A program made the position numbers and the translations under genes. A DNA stretch of 14,206 nt from NCBI GenBank assembly GCA_013002925.1, contig JABDLQ010000194.1, positions 1 through 14,206 on the forward strand. The letters run 5' to 3'. How positions within the stretch are numbered: the stretch's first letter is position 1; every line of letters begins with the position of its first letter. The notes beneath the pieces are model-generated. The model searched no databases and was not told the origin of the DNA. It was given only the letters and a program-made list of their open reading frames with translations. Positions 1 through 8,112 of the stretch are shown piece by piece. This DNA is from Gammaproteobacteria bacterium (lineage in GTDB: Bacteria > Pseudomonadota > Gammaproteobacteria > Steroidobacterales > SZUA-146).

Positions 1-1058
1 GTACTGGCGACACCCATCAGGCGGGCATTCAGTTTATCCTGCATATAACCGCGCAACACCCCGTTTTCAATCAGTGTCGTGCATTGACTGACGACACCCT
101 CATCATCTACGGACAGAGAGCCGCGCCGGTCTGGCAACGTGCCGTCATCGACGACAGTGCAGTGCTCCGAGCCCACTTTTTCACCGACCCGCCCCGAAAA
201 TGCTGACGTTTCCTTGCGATTAAAATCCCCTTCGAGACCATGCCCGATCGCCTCATGCAGCAAAATACCAGGCCAGCCGGGTCCCAGCACCACCGTCATG
301 GGCCCAGCCGGCGCAGGCGCAGAGTCCAGATTGATCAGCGCCTGATTGACCGCGTCCCGTCCGAGCTCGCCGGCGCGATCATCCCGTGTGAAATAGTCAT
401 AGGCATAACGACCTCCGCACCCGGAATATCCCTGTTCGCGCCGGCCATTTTGTTCCACGATTACCGATACATTGAGCCGCACGAGCGGGCGAATATCAGA
501 CGCGAGGGTGCCGTCAGACGCAGCCACCAGCATGAGTTCATGAACGCCGGACAAGGAGACCACCACCTGGCACACCCGCGGATCAAAACTTCGCACCTCG
601 TCGTTGATCTGCTCAAGCAATGCAATTTTGCGTTGATCGGTAAACGATGCCAACGGGTTATCTGGCATGTACAGTGGTGTTGCAGCGGTCCTGTGCCATG
701 CCTGCAAGCGCCCCTCCTGCCCGCTGCGGGCGATAGCTTTGGCCGCCCGCGAGGCGGCAGTCAACGCCGGCAGCTGTAGCTCATCGGAATAGGCGAATCC
801 GCATTTGTCACCACTGATCGCCCGTATCCCGACGCCCTGATCAATGGACTGACTGGCATCCTTCACCCGGCCGTCTTCCAGCGCCCAGCTTTCCTGGGTG
901 ACGTGCTGAAAATAAACATCTGAAGCATCGATGCCCGGCCCCATGACCTGGCCCAGGACTTTTTCTACATCGGCCAGTTGCAATCCGGAACCATGCAACA
1001 GTTCGTGCTCGACGATCCGGTCCAGGTCTGTCACTGTTGCGGCAGATAAATTTGACAC
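1..1058 (-). CDS. tldD: TldD metalloprotease subunit, N-terminal ~352 residues (3' end beyond window)
   Basis: TldD pairs with TldE/PmbA as a zinc-dependent peptidase of the cytoplasm; in E. coli the pair trims the microcin B17 precursor and degrades CcdA. The reading frame runs off the left edge. Visible landmarks are ESWALEDGRVK (residues 56-66), DQGVGIRAISG (73-83), the family HExxxH zinc motif LLHEAIGHGLEGDF (H268, E269, H273) and CTVVDDGTLPDRRGS (300-314), all close to E. coli TldD as I recall it. About 130 residues are missing, including the C-terminal Cys metal ligand. The start is taken as the GTG at 1058; no ATG occurs in frame nearby, and a second GTG lies at 1034. The Shine-Dalgarno match is poor. 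It follows yhdP after 60 bases, the same neighbour order as in E. coli. Identity is near certain; the exact start is less so. Confidence 0.95.
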   Translation of the reverse strand, partial: MSNLSAATVTDLDRIVEHELLHGSGLQLADVEKVLGQVMGPGIDASDVYFQHVTQESWALEDGRVKDASQSIDQGVGIRAISGDKCGFAYSDELQLPALTAASRAAKAIARSGQEGRLQAWHRTAATPLYMPDNPLASFTDQRKIALLEQINDEVRSFDPRVCQVVVSLSGVHELMLVAASDGTLASDIRPLVRLNVSVIVEQNGRREQGYSGCGGRYAYDYFTRDDRAGELGRDAVNQALINLDSAPAPAGPMTVVLGPGWPGILLHEAIGHGLEGDFNRKETSAFSGRVGEKVGSEHCTVVDDGTLPDRRGSLSVDDEGVVSQCTTLIENGVLRGYMQDKLNARLMGVAS

Positions 1059-1083
1059 AGTTGTTCTCGCAAGAAAAAGAAGT

Positions 1084-1112
1084 ATTGTAACGTAGTTCCC
1101 GACAGATACTGT
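1084..1112 (-). promoter_or_regulatory. Weak candidate promoter for tldD
   Basis: In the 60-base gap between the yhdP stop and the tldD start, the minus strand carries TACAAT (1084-1089), a 5/6 match to the sigma-70 -10 box. It lies about 25 bases upstream of the GTG start at 1058. The hexamer 17 bases further upstream (ACAGTA, 1107-1112) is a poor -35 match. This is inferred from consensus only; tldD could equally be read through from yhdP. Confidence 0.25.
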
Positions 1113-1118
1113 GAACGG

Positions 1119-4100
1119 TTAACCATCAGGACCCGGCGGGGTTGGCCCCGGTGTCGCGTCCGAAGCTGAATCCTCCGGCACCGCAGGGCGAACAGATCCT
1201 GTTTTGGTAATTTCCGGCTCATCCCAGGAGCCGCTAATCTCGTAACTGACCTGTCCCATCTGGCGCAATGGTCCCTTGAATAGTTCAGAAAAAATCAGCA
1301 AGGCGGCGCCGACCGCCGGCCCACCGGCAAGCGTTCCTGCCAGCGGCAAAGAAGAGCCAAAATTTGCATACACTACCGCCGTCTGAGCGTAGTCCTTTGC
1401 CACCAAACCGGTGCGACCGACCACCCCGACATTGGCCGCCGGTCCCCGCAGCGCCAGATTATCGGTAAATGCGCTGCCATCACGTAATTCAAAATCACCG
1501 GTAATGGAGTCAAAGCTAAAGCCACTGCCAAACACATCACGAAAATCCAGACCCAAACGCCGCGGCAAAGCACCGATACTCAACAGGCCAAACACACGGC
1601 CGGCACCCGGATCGACGGAGATCAGGGTGCCGCTACCGACATTCAGCTGCATCGTCCCTACGACAGTCTGCAAATAATCCGGTGTCCAGCCCTGTGGCCA
1701 GGACAACTCCAGACGAGCTGTTGCATTATCGGACTCAATAAATTCCGCAAACTGTAAACTGCGCAACGTGGAACGCACATCGTCGCTGATCAACTCGGCG
1801 ATGACAAATGTTGACTCTGTATCGTCGCTAAATGACCAGGACCCGGTCGCCCGTGTCTCAAAGCCGTCACCGCTGGTTTTGAATTCACGTAACGCCACGA
1901 TCTCATCGCGTGCCTCTACCTGCATTTGCATGGACCCCAGGGCGTACTGATCAAACAAAAAGTCTCCCGCAGAGATTCGGATGCTGGGCATGTCCCGGGG
2001 ATCCAGCGGCCGTGGTTCCTCGTCGCTTGCCCACTTGAGCACACTCAGGTCCGCATTTATCGGCTGCTCCGGAGTGTTGTCATCCGGGACCATGATCGTA
2101 CCGCTGACACGATCGCCGACCAGGGCTATATTCCAGGCGGCGTCCTGATACGTGGCGGTCAGCTCAGAGGTCAGAAAGTTCTGCCCAAAACCATCCAGCG
2201 CGGTCACACCGATATCGATCTCGCGAAATTCCAGCCACGGCTCATCGCTGTCAAACGCCGCGGTGAACTCAATAATTTCCGAAATATCCAGGCGCTCGAT
2301 CTTGCCGACGGCCCGAACGGTGTCAGATGTGGGCAGTTCCGCAGCACCACCCCCAAACCTGATCTCGGCGCGTTGCGCTTTCCAGCGCTCGTCGACGGCG
2401 GCAAACAGCGCATGGACATTGGTGTCACCGCCGTACTCAAAGATGGTTTCAACCACGCCGTCAGCAGGGACCCTGATCGTTGCATCCAGAAAACGTGACG
2501 CGTCGGCGCTTTTATCAAGTGGTGTCGGTAATGCCACTTGCATGCCTTCCATAGGCGACTGCAATTGCAGGCTGAACGTGGCGTCACTACGCTCAGGCGA
2601 AGCGATGCGGGTGCGGGCGACCCACTGCGCTTCTCCGGACAACACTTTGCCAAGCGACTCATGCAAATGCTCGCCCAGAGATTCCGACCGCATGCGGCCG
2701 CGCAAAAGTATATCGACCGCGCCACTGTCTTTTGCATCGGCCGCAGATTGCGCCTCGATGTCGACAGGCTCGCCCAACAACGTCCCTGTCAATGTCTCAC
2801 TGATAATTCGATCATCGGAAAAATTGATAACGCCGTTTAAATTACTGAGCGTCTGCGGCCAGTCACGGTATTGAATCTGTGCATTGCTCGTCGTCAGCTC
2901 AATGTCATACCGCGTATCGGCGGGAGTACGCGTAGCAAGATTGAGAGCAATCGTAGCGCTAGCTGCGCCGCTCATCGCGAAGTTCTGCCACTGTTCCCCC
3001 CAGTTTGCAACGATTGGAGTACGATCAAGATACTCGCGCATGGCGGCAAGATCGTCGTTGACTGATCCTTCGAGAGTAACCAGTGGCTGTTTAAAATCAG
3101 GAATTTCGACCCGGCCATTTTGCATCGTCGCGTTGATCAATCTGGCCGTGGCAACAGACGCCTGCAGAGAATTTCGTTCAAAACGCAGATTGGCGTCCAG
3201 TCCGGTTGCATCAGGCCACTCATTCGCATAATTCAACACCACGTCTTCGAGATCGATTTCTGCCGAAAACTCGCCATCTGCAGGATTGGTGAACGGGAAT
3301 TTTCGCAATGGCCCGCGCAAACGAAAATTACCGTTACGACCAGTTCCGGAAACCAGCGCAGCATCCAGCCAGCCAAGTAATCGTGGTGACATACGATTGA
3401 CCGGCAAGTACTTGCTCGCCCCGGCGACTTGCAGAGTATCTACAATAAGGTCCATTTCCGATAGCACGGCCCCCGAGGCTGTATCCCTGCTAAAGACCAC
3501 CGATCCGCGCGCCGTTAAATCGTCAGTAACAACACGGATATTATCCACCCTGATTTGGTGGCCGCCGGGATCCTCCTGCCGCCAGCGCACCTTCATGTTC
3601 AGTGCATTGAGGTCGATTTCATCACGCAAAACACCCGGTGCATTCACTGCTGCATCGGTGCTGCGAATATCGATACCCCCTTCGTTAAACCCACCGTAAA
3701 AACGGGCATTGAGGCCCCGCACTCCCGGCACCGCATCCTCGGGCAACCACGAGAGACTGCGTGCGCTTGCGTTGATTCCAAAATCAACAATCGAGGTGTC
3801 GCGGATTTTTACAAAGCCACTGAGCGCGCTGATTTCTCCCCCGGGTCGCCGGCGCCGCCATTCCTGCGACCACTGACTGTCGCCAAATAACTTTACGACT
3901 GCGTGCAAATCATCCAGGTTGATGTAATCGGCACGCAGCGAGTATTGCACCTGCCCGTCATGATTCTGCCTGGTCAGGATCATGTCCCCAATCGGCCATG
4001 CGCGATCCGGAAACTGCATCACAACGTCTTTACCCTGCACGATCCAGCGGTCTGAATGGCTTTCCCAGATAAAGCGGCCGCCCAACTGCTCGTACTCCAA

Positions 4101-5021
4101 AGGCTGCGACAGTTCACCACCGGTCACAGACAGTTGCTTTAGATCGAGCAGTACGCTGGCTTCACGCAATTGTTTGCCCTGCCCGCCTGCCCACATCGAT
4201 ACACCAGCAACGCCGGACACACCCAGTGACGGGGTCTCAGGCCACCAGTGCGACAGTTGTGCAAGATCAATGCCGGAGCCTCTGCAATAAGCAGTCCATG
4301 TTACGTCATTCAGATCGCTAATCGCACCGCTCGCATTAACGGTCACATCGAGTCGTCGCCCCAGTTCACCGGGCAATTGCACATCACCGGCAATACTTAA
4401 ATCAGCGCCACTGACCACAACATCCACATCAATATCGTGTATATCCACAACTCTATCGGCCATGCTGGCATCGGTATATTCGATCTGAAAGTTCTGCAGG
4501 CTAAAACGACCGTCGGGCAGACGCCAGGCCGGCGCTGCCGCTGCCGCTGCAGCCATGGTGCGCCCTGCCCGATTCTCGACCGGTCTTCGCTGCACGGAGT
4601 ACTGCCCATCCAATCCGCGGCTGACTGCCAGGCGAACACCGCTGATCACGACGGCTGCCGGTTTTATTTTGCGGTCTTTGAACAGGCCTACTACGTCGAT
4701 CACTACGCGCAAACGATCCGCCTGCAGAAAGTTCTCGGTGCGGTCTTCAGAAAAAACGCTAACCTGCTTGAACAGCAATTCCGGGCCCCGCAACCGCCAG
4801 CGGGCATCGATTGTACGAGCCTGCATGGGATACCCGATTGCCTGGGTCACGGCGCGCTGGATACGCACCTGGTAATCCGGAAACAGCGGGACCACAACCC
4901 GGAACAATCCGATGGCAAGCGCCAGCAGCACGACGAAAGTTGCAAAAGTCGCTGCAAAAATGCGCCAGATCCAGCGCCAGACTCCAACACTTTGCCTAAC
5001 TTTTTTGGCCTTTACGGTCAT
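1119..5021 (-). CDS. yhdP: YhdP, AsmA-like inter-membrane phospholipid transport protein
   Basis: YhdP is a very long inner-membrane-anchored periplasmic protein. With TamB and YdbH it supports phospholipid movement to the outer membrane. The 1300-residue product (E. coli about 1266) starts with a basic stretch and a single hydrophobic anchor at about 17-44. A long beta-rich repetitive body follows (DUF3971/AsmA-like). The most conserved block lies near the C-terminus: GRVFGLLSIGALPRRLGLDF begins at about residue 1141 and continues with RDVFGSGFSFDSI, closely matching the E. coli C-terminal block GRLLGVLSFGALQRRLQLDF as I recall it. The last ~20 residues are a Pro/Gly/Ser-rich tail. The ATG lies four bases after the rng stop (TAA ccag ATG), so translation is probably coupled. 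Many long plus-strand frames overlap this gene but are shadows. Confidence 0.95.
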   Translation of the reverse strand: MTVKAKKVRQSVGVWRWIWRIFAATFATFVVLLALAIGLFRVVVPLFPDYQVRIQRAVTQAIGYPMQARTIDARWRLRGPELLFKQVSVFSEDRTENFLQADRLRVVIDVVGLFKDRKIKPAAVVISGVRLAVSRGLDGQYSVQRRPVENRAGRTMAAAAAAAPAWRLPDGRFSLQNFQIEYTDASMADRVVDIHDIDVDVVVSGADLSIAGDVQLPGELGRRLDVTVNASGAISDLNDVTWTAYCRGSGIDLAQLSHWWPETPSLGVSGVAGVSMWAGGQGKQLREASVLLDLKQLSVTGGELSQPLEYEQLGGRFIWESHSDRWIVQGKDVVMQFPDRAWPIGDMILTRQNHDGQVQYSLRADYINLDDLHAVVKLFGDSQWSQEWRRRRPGGEISALSGFVKIRDTSIVDFGINASARSLSWLPEDAVPGVRGLNARFYGGFNEGGIDIRSTDAAVNAPGVLRDEIDLNALNMKVRWRQEDPGGHQIRVDNIRVVTDDLTARGSVVFSRDTASGAVLSEMDLIVDTLQVAGASKYLPVNRMSPRLLGWLDAALVSGTGRNGNFRLRGPLRKFPFTNPADGEFSAEIDLEDVVLNYANEWPDATGLDANLRFERNSLQASVATARLINATMQNGRVEIPDFKQPLVTLEGSVNDDLAAMREYLDRTPIVANWGEQWQNFAMSGAASATIALNLATRTPADTRYDIELTTSNAQIQYRDWPQTLSNLNGVINFSDDRIISETLTGTLLGEPVDIEAQSAADAKDSGAVDILLRGRMRSESLGEHLHESLGKVLSGEAQWVARTRIASPERSDATFSLQLQSPMEGMQVALPTPLDKSADASRFLDATIRVPADGVVETIFEYGGDTNVHALFAAVDERWKAQRAEIRFGGGAAELPTSDTVRAVGKIERLDISEIIEFTAAFDSDEPWLEFREIDIGVTALDGFGQNFLTSELTATYQDAAWNIALVGDRVSGTIMVPDDNTPEQPINADLSVLKWASDEEPRPLDPRDMPSIRISAGDFLFDQYALGSMQMQVEARDEIVALREFKTSGDGFETRATGSWSFSDDTESTFVIAELISDDVRSTLRSLQFAEFIESDNATARLELSWPQGWTPDYLQTVVGTMQLNVGSGTLISVDPGAGRVFGLLSIGALPRRLGLDFRDVFGSGFSFDSITGDFELRDGSAFTDNLALRGPAANVGVVGRTGLVAKDYAQTAVVYANFGSSLPLAGTLAGGPAVGAALLIFSELFKGPLRQMGQVSYEISGSWDEPEITKTGSVRPAVPEDSASDATPGPTPPGPDG

Positions 5022-5025
5022 CTGG

Positions 5026-6495
5026 TTACATCAGCACCACATCGTAGACCTCAGTCTGGTAGCTGATTTCAGGTTGCAGGCGAATCGGTTTCCCGGTCGC
5101 CAGTTCAAGATCTGCCAGAGCAGCAGATTCTTCATCAAGCAACATATCCGTCACTTCCTGACTTGCGAGTATCATCAGTTCCTGAAAATCGAATTGTCGA
5201 TTCTGCCTGACGATCTCCCGAAAGATTTCATAGCACACCGTTTCGGCTGTTTTTATGAAGCCACGACCATTGCAACTGGCACACGGTTCACAGGTGATAT
5301 GCTGCAAACTTTCGCGCGTGCGTTTACGGGTCATTTCAACCAGCCCCAGTTGAGTGACTTCGGAGATAAAAAACTTCACATGATCACGCGACAAATATTT
5401 TTCCAGTGCCTGCAACACCTGCCGACGATGCTCTTCGTCATGCATGTCGATAAAATCGAGTATTATGATTCCCCCCAGGTTGCGTAATCGCAGCTGCCGC
5501 GCGATTGCCTGGGCCGCCTCCAGGTTGGTCTTGAAAATGGTGTCTTCAAGATTGCGATGCCCGACATAAGCACCCGTATTAACGTCCACGGTGGTCATCG
5601 CTTCGGTTTGATCAATAATCAGGTAGCCACCGGATTTGAGAGTGACTTTTCTTTCCAGTGCTTTCTGAATTTCCTCCTCGACGTTATGCAGATCAAATAA
5701 CGGCCGGTCACCCGAATACTGGTCAATGGTGGGTGCCAATTCAGGAATGAAGGTGTTGGCAAACTTTTGCATACCCTCAAAAGCGGCTTCGCTGTCGACT
5801 CGAATTTTCTCAATGTCGGCGTTCAGCACATCGCGCAAAATGCGCTTGTGCAATGGCAGGTCTTCATAAATCAGGTCCGGGCCATCTGATTGATTGCCTC
5901 TTTCAAACACAACCTTCCAGAGTTTGGCAAGAAAGAGCATGTCTGCACGTAACGCTTCAAACGGAGCACCCTCGGCGGCCGTGCGTACAATGTACCCACC
6001 GGGAGTTGCCGGGTCGATAAACTGGGCCACGGTGTCACGCAGTCGCGCGCGCTCCTGTTCATCGTCGATACGTGTTGATACACCGACTCCACTCCCGTTC
6101 GGCATGTACACAAGGTAGCGGGACGGAATCGTGATAAAGGTCGTCAGACGAGCCCCTTTAGTACCCATCGGATCCTTGACCACCTGTACCAGTACACTGT
6201 CACCATCGCGCAGGAGATCGCGAATATTGGCGTTGTTTTCAATCGCCACCCCATCCTCTTCAATGGATGGCCGGGCAATATCCGACACGTGCAGGAACGC
6301 CGTGCGTTCCAGACCGATCTCTATGAACGCAGCCTGCATACCGGGCAACACCCGGCTCACTTTTCCTTTGTAGATATTGCTGACCAAACCCAGGCGACTG
6401 ACACGCTCTATCAAAACTTCCTGCAGCACACCGTTTTCGACGATTGCGACTCGGGTTTCGCCGGACGCCACATTGACCAGGATTTCTTCTTTCAT
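5026..6495 (-). CDS. rng: Ribonuclease G
   Basis: RNase G is the RNase E-family endoribonuclease that matures the 5' end of 16S rRNA and turns over some mRNAs. At 489 residues the product has exactly the E. coli length. An S1-type RNA-binding domain occupies roughly residues 36-125 (IYKGKVSRVLPGMQAAFIEIG at 41-61). The catalytic metal-binding aspartates are D304 (TTVDVNTGAYVGHRN) and D347 (IIILDFIDM). A Zn-link region follows at 402-410 (CEPCASCNG), which supports dimer or tetramer assembly in this family. The C-terminus DVVLM matches E. coli DVVMM. There is no RNase E-like C-terminal degradosome scaffold, so this is RNase G rather than RNase E. The start overlaps the maf stop (ATGA), and yhdP follows four bases downstream, as in E. 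coli yhdE-rng-yhdP. Confidence 0.97.
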   Translation of the reverse strand: MKEEILVNVASGETRVAIVENGVLQEVLIERVSRLGLVSNIYKGKVSRVLPGMQAAFIEIGLERTAFLHVSDIARPSIEEDGVAIENNANIRDLLRDGDSVLVQVVKDPMGTKGARLTTFITIPSRYLVYMPNGSGVGVSTRIDDEQERARLRDTVAQFIDPATPGGYIVRTAAEGAPFEALRADMLFLAKLWKVVFERGNQSDGPDLIYEDLPLHKRILRDVLNADIEKIRVDSEAAFEGMQKFANTFIPELAPTIDQYSGDRPLFDLHNVEEEIQKALERKVTLKSGGYLIIDQTEAMTTVDVNTGAYVGHRNLEDTIFKTNLEAAQAIARQLRLRNLGGIIILDFIDMHDEEHRRQVLQALEKYLSRDHVKFFISEVTQLGLVEMTRKRTRESLQHITCEPCASCNGRGFIKTAETVCYEIFREIVRQNRQFDFQELMILASQEVTDMLLDEESAALADLELATGKPIRLQPEISYQTEVYDVVLM

Positions 6496-7085
6496 AGAGA
6501 CACTTCACTGTTCCATACAGAATGACCAAAAGACTCCAGCATCTGCGCCGTTTCAAACACCGGCAACCCCATGATGCCTGAGTAACTACCGGCAATATGG
6601 GAGATAAAGGCCGCACCGAACCCTTGTATCGCGTATCCGCCCGCCTTGTCACAAGGTTCGCCTGTATGCCAGTACCGGCTGATTTCCTGCGCACTGATCG
6701 ATCGCATCGTAACCTCGCTGATGTTGACTTCCGTCTGGCTCGCAGATCGCGACATGAGTGTCACACCAGTGCATACGCGATGGGTGCGCGCAGACAGAGA
6801 TCTCAGCATGCGCGCATGATCCTGCTGATCCTGCGGTTTGCCAAGTATTTCATTGTCTGCGACCACTACCGTATCTGACCCCAGAATCGTGCAATCGTCC
6901 CGTACTGTGATCACTTTTTTGCACTTGGCTATGGACAGCCGCGCCACATGCTCTTCCGGACTCTCGCCAGGACGCACGGATTCATCGATCCGGGCGGCCT
7001 CCTGAATGAACGAAACGCCCAGCTGCTGCAACAACCGGGCGCGTCGGGGAGAAGCCGAGGCCAAAATAATAAACGATTGATTCAT
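6492..7085 (-). CDS. maf: Maf/YhdE nucleoside triphosphate pyrophosphatase
   Basis: Maf proteins hydrolyse non-canonical or excess nucleoside triphosphates to the monophosphate and PPi. The YhdE subgroup acts on dTTP, UTP and modified pyrimidine nucleotides. The chosen ATG at 7085 gives 197 residues, equal to E. coli YhdE, and places the family start ILASASPRR at residues 7-15. A TTG 14 codons upstream would keep the frame open but adds residues with no family counterpart. Key elements are SASPRR (10-15), LGSDTVV with catalytic D71, GKPQD (82-86), DKAGGYAIQG (146-155) and GSYSGIMGLP (166-175). The Shine-Dalgarno match is poor. It overlaps rng by ATGA. Subfamily substrate is inferred from synteny and length; a YceF-type m7GTP enzyme is less likely next to rng. 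Confidence 0.95.
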   Translation of the reverse strand: MNQSFIILASASPRRARLLQQLGVSFIQEAARIDESVRPGESPEEHVARLSIAKCKKVITVRDDCTILGSDTVVVADNEILGKPQDQQDHARMLRSLSARTHRVCTGVTLMSRSASQTEVNISEVTMRSISAQEISRYWHTGEPCDKAGGYAIQGFGAAFISHIAGSYSGIMGLPVFETAQMLESFGHSVWNSEVSL

Positions 7086-7111
7086 ATAAGAATTGCAGCC
7101 TAAAAACCCCC

Positions 7112-7140
7112 ATAGTGCCTGATGCAAAGCCCATTGAAAA
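7112..7140 (-). promoter_or_regulatory. Weak candidate promoter for maf
   Basis: The minus strand reads TTTTCA (7135-7140, 4/6 to TTGACA), 17 bases, then CACTAT (7112-7117, 3/6 to TATAAT), about 27 bases upstream of the maf ATG. Its position after a 188-base gap is sensible for a new transcript start at maf-rng-yhdP. The match is weak and based on consensus alone. Confidence 0.2.
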
Positions 7141-7170
7141 GGAGCCCGAGGCTGTTCACTGGTGATTCAG

Positions 7171-7185
7171 TGTTTTAATAAAACA
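7171..7185. repeat. Perfect AT-rich palindrome in the rlmH-maf gap
   Basis: TGTTTTA-A-TAAAACA is a perfect 7-base inverted repeat with a single central base, 86 bases upstream of the maf ATG. Its size and symmetry would suit an operator for a dimeric regulator. It lacks the GC-rich stem of an intrinsic terminator. No regulator family is assigned. Confidence 0.5.
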
Positions 7186-7196
7186 AGAATCCCCAG

Positions 7197-7239
7197 GGTT
7201 GCTCAGACCAAGGCGTGGGAGCGCTCCGGGCCCACAACC
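7197..7239. repeat. GC-rich inverted repeats, possible REP-like element
   Basis: On the plus strand GTGGG (7215-7219) pairs with CCCAC (7231-7235). The space between them contains the self-complementary GGAGCGCTCC (7218-7227) and GGGCCC (7228-7233). An outer pair GGTTG (7197-7201) and CAACC (7235-7239) flanks these. The GTGGGAGCG core resembles the head of REP sequences known from pseudomonads and related bacteria. No U-run follows on either strand, so it is not an ordinary terminator. Only one copy is present here, so repeat status is inference. Confidence 0.35.
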
Positions 7240-7273
7240 TGCCTGCGCGTCCCATTCATGCCGAAATTCCGGC

Positions 7274-7744
7274 TTATGCGCGATGATACGGATGCCCCAG
7301 GCGCAGCGAATTGGCGCGATACAGCGCTTCGGCGACGACCACCCGCGCCAGGCCGTGCGGCAACGTCAGTGTCGATAAAGACCATTGCTCGTCAGCACGT
7401 TGCAGCACCTCGCCCGACAGGCCATCCGGTCCGCCAATGACGAAGACCACATTGCGTGCCGCGCTGATGCGTTTATCCAGCCATCTTGCCAACTGCCGGG
7501 TGGACATCGCGGTGCCGCCAATCTCGAGCGCCACGACCCAGTCCGGATCGCGAATGCGGGACAAAATTGCGCGGCCTTCCACCGTGGCATAAACGCTTGC
7601 ATCGTCAGACCGCGACCGACTGGCCGTCGCAACTTCCTGTACCTGCAGATTCAGACCCTTTGAAAATCGCCGGCAAAAATCCGCAACTGCAGCGTCTACC
7701 CAGTCCGGCATGCGTTTGCCAACTGCAATTATTTTTAGCTTCAT
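7274..7744 (-). CDS. rlmH: 23S rRNA (pseudouridine1915-N3)-methyltransferase RlmH
   Basis: RlmH is a small SPOUT methyltransferase that methylates pseudouridine 1915 in helix 69 of 23S rRNA on assembled ribosomes. The product is 156 residues (E. coli 155). It begins MKLKIIAVGKRMPDWV and shows the SAM-binding trefoil-knot elements FVIGGPDGLS (101-110) and LSTLTLPHGLARVVVAEALYR (123-143). It ends with the family HPYHR signature (151-155), which contributes to rRNA binding. It follows rsfS after eight bases, the usual pairing. The stop is TAA. In E. coli the next genes would be mrdA and mrdB; here a non-coding gap and maf follow. Confidence 0.97.
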   Translation of the reverse strand: MKLKIIAVGKRMPDWVDAAVADFCRRFSKGLNLQVQEVATASRSRSDDASVYATVEGRAILSRIRDPDWVVALEIGGTAMSTRQLARWLDKRISAARNVVFVIGGPDGLSGEVLQRADEQWSLSTLTLPHGLARVVVAEALYRANSLRLGHPYHRA

Positions 7745-7752
7745 TGCCGCGC

Positions 7753-8109
7753 TCAGGTACTACGACCGGCCTGTTCGTCACGGTCGTGCATTCCCCACAG
7801 CTTTTCAAGCTTGTAAAAATCGCGCGTGCGCGGCTGCATTATGTGAACAATCACGTAGGCGAGATCGATCAAAATCCAGTCACCTTCCTGCTCACCTTCC
7901 GAGCCAATCACTTCTACGCCAGCTGCCTTTGCCTGTGTGAGCACGGCATCCGCCAGCGACTTGACGTGGCGACTGGAACGCCCGCTAACGATCACCATTG
8001 CATCAGTGATCGTGGTCAGCTTTGCCACATCAAGCACTTCCACCTCAATACCTTTGAGATCGGCCAGCGCTGCAGTGACGATTTTCAGAGTATGGTCAGG
8101 ATCTGACAT
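7753..8109 (-). CDS. rsfS: Ribosomal silencing factor RsfS
   Basis: RsfS binds uL14 (L14) on the 50S subunit and blocks joining of the subunits when nutrients are short. The 118-residue product shows SGRSSRHVKSLAD (42-54, E. coli TGTSSRHVMSIAD) and the C-terminal block GDWILIDLAYVIVHIMQP (76-93), followed by RDFYKLEKLWG (96-106). It is somewhat longer than E. coli RsfS (105) because of a charged tail, MHDRDEQAGRST. It starts three bases after the nadD stop (TAA TTT ATG) and precedes rlmH by eight bases, so nadD-rsfS-rlmH is almost certainly one transcript. Confidence 0.97.
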   Translation of the reverse strand: MSDPDHTLKIVTAALADLKGIEVEVLDVAKLTTITDAMVIVSGRSSRHVKSLADAVLTQAKAAGVEVIGSEGEQEGDWILIDLAYVIVHIMQPRTRDFYKLEKLWGMHDRDEQAGRST

Positions 8110-8112
8110 AAA

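Larger units (their letters stand above)
7086..7273. other. 188-base non-coding junction between rlmH and maf
   Basis: This is the largest gap in the window. It separates the leuS-to-rlmH half from the maf-to-tldD half. It holds a perfect AT-rich dyad (7171-7185) and a GC-rich inverted-repeat region (7197-7239). It also holds a short minus-strand AGCC-TCG-GGCT stem followed by CCTTTT (about 7137-7153, a poor terminator candidate) and a weak minus-strand promoter-like pair, TTTTCA (7135-7140) and CACTAT (7112-7117) with 17-base spacing, upstream of maf. An 18-codon minus-strand ATG frame after the rlmH stop has no ribosome binding site and no recognisable product. I see no tRNA or conserved RNA. 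Confidence 0.6.

Noticed and set aside
240..779. 179-codon plus-strand open frame
   Set aside because: It lies wholly antisense to tldD, whose translation is strongly conserved, and gives a composition typical of a shadow frame.
1926..2874. Long plus-strand open frames of 190 and 240 codons
   Set aside because: They are antisense to yhdP, overlap each other in different frames and show no recognisable domain.
7086..7127. Upstream TTG start for maf
   Set aside because: The ATG at 7085 gives exactly the YhdE length and aligns ILASASPRR with the family N-terminus.
7203..7385. 60-codon minus-strand frame and its internal 18-codon ATG frame after rlmH
   Set aside because: The longer frame overlaps rlmH out of frame; the short one lacks a ribosome binding site and recognisable sequence.
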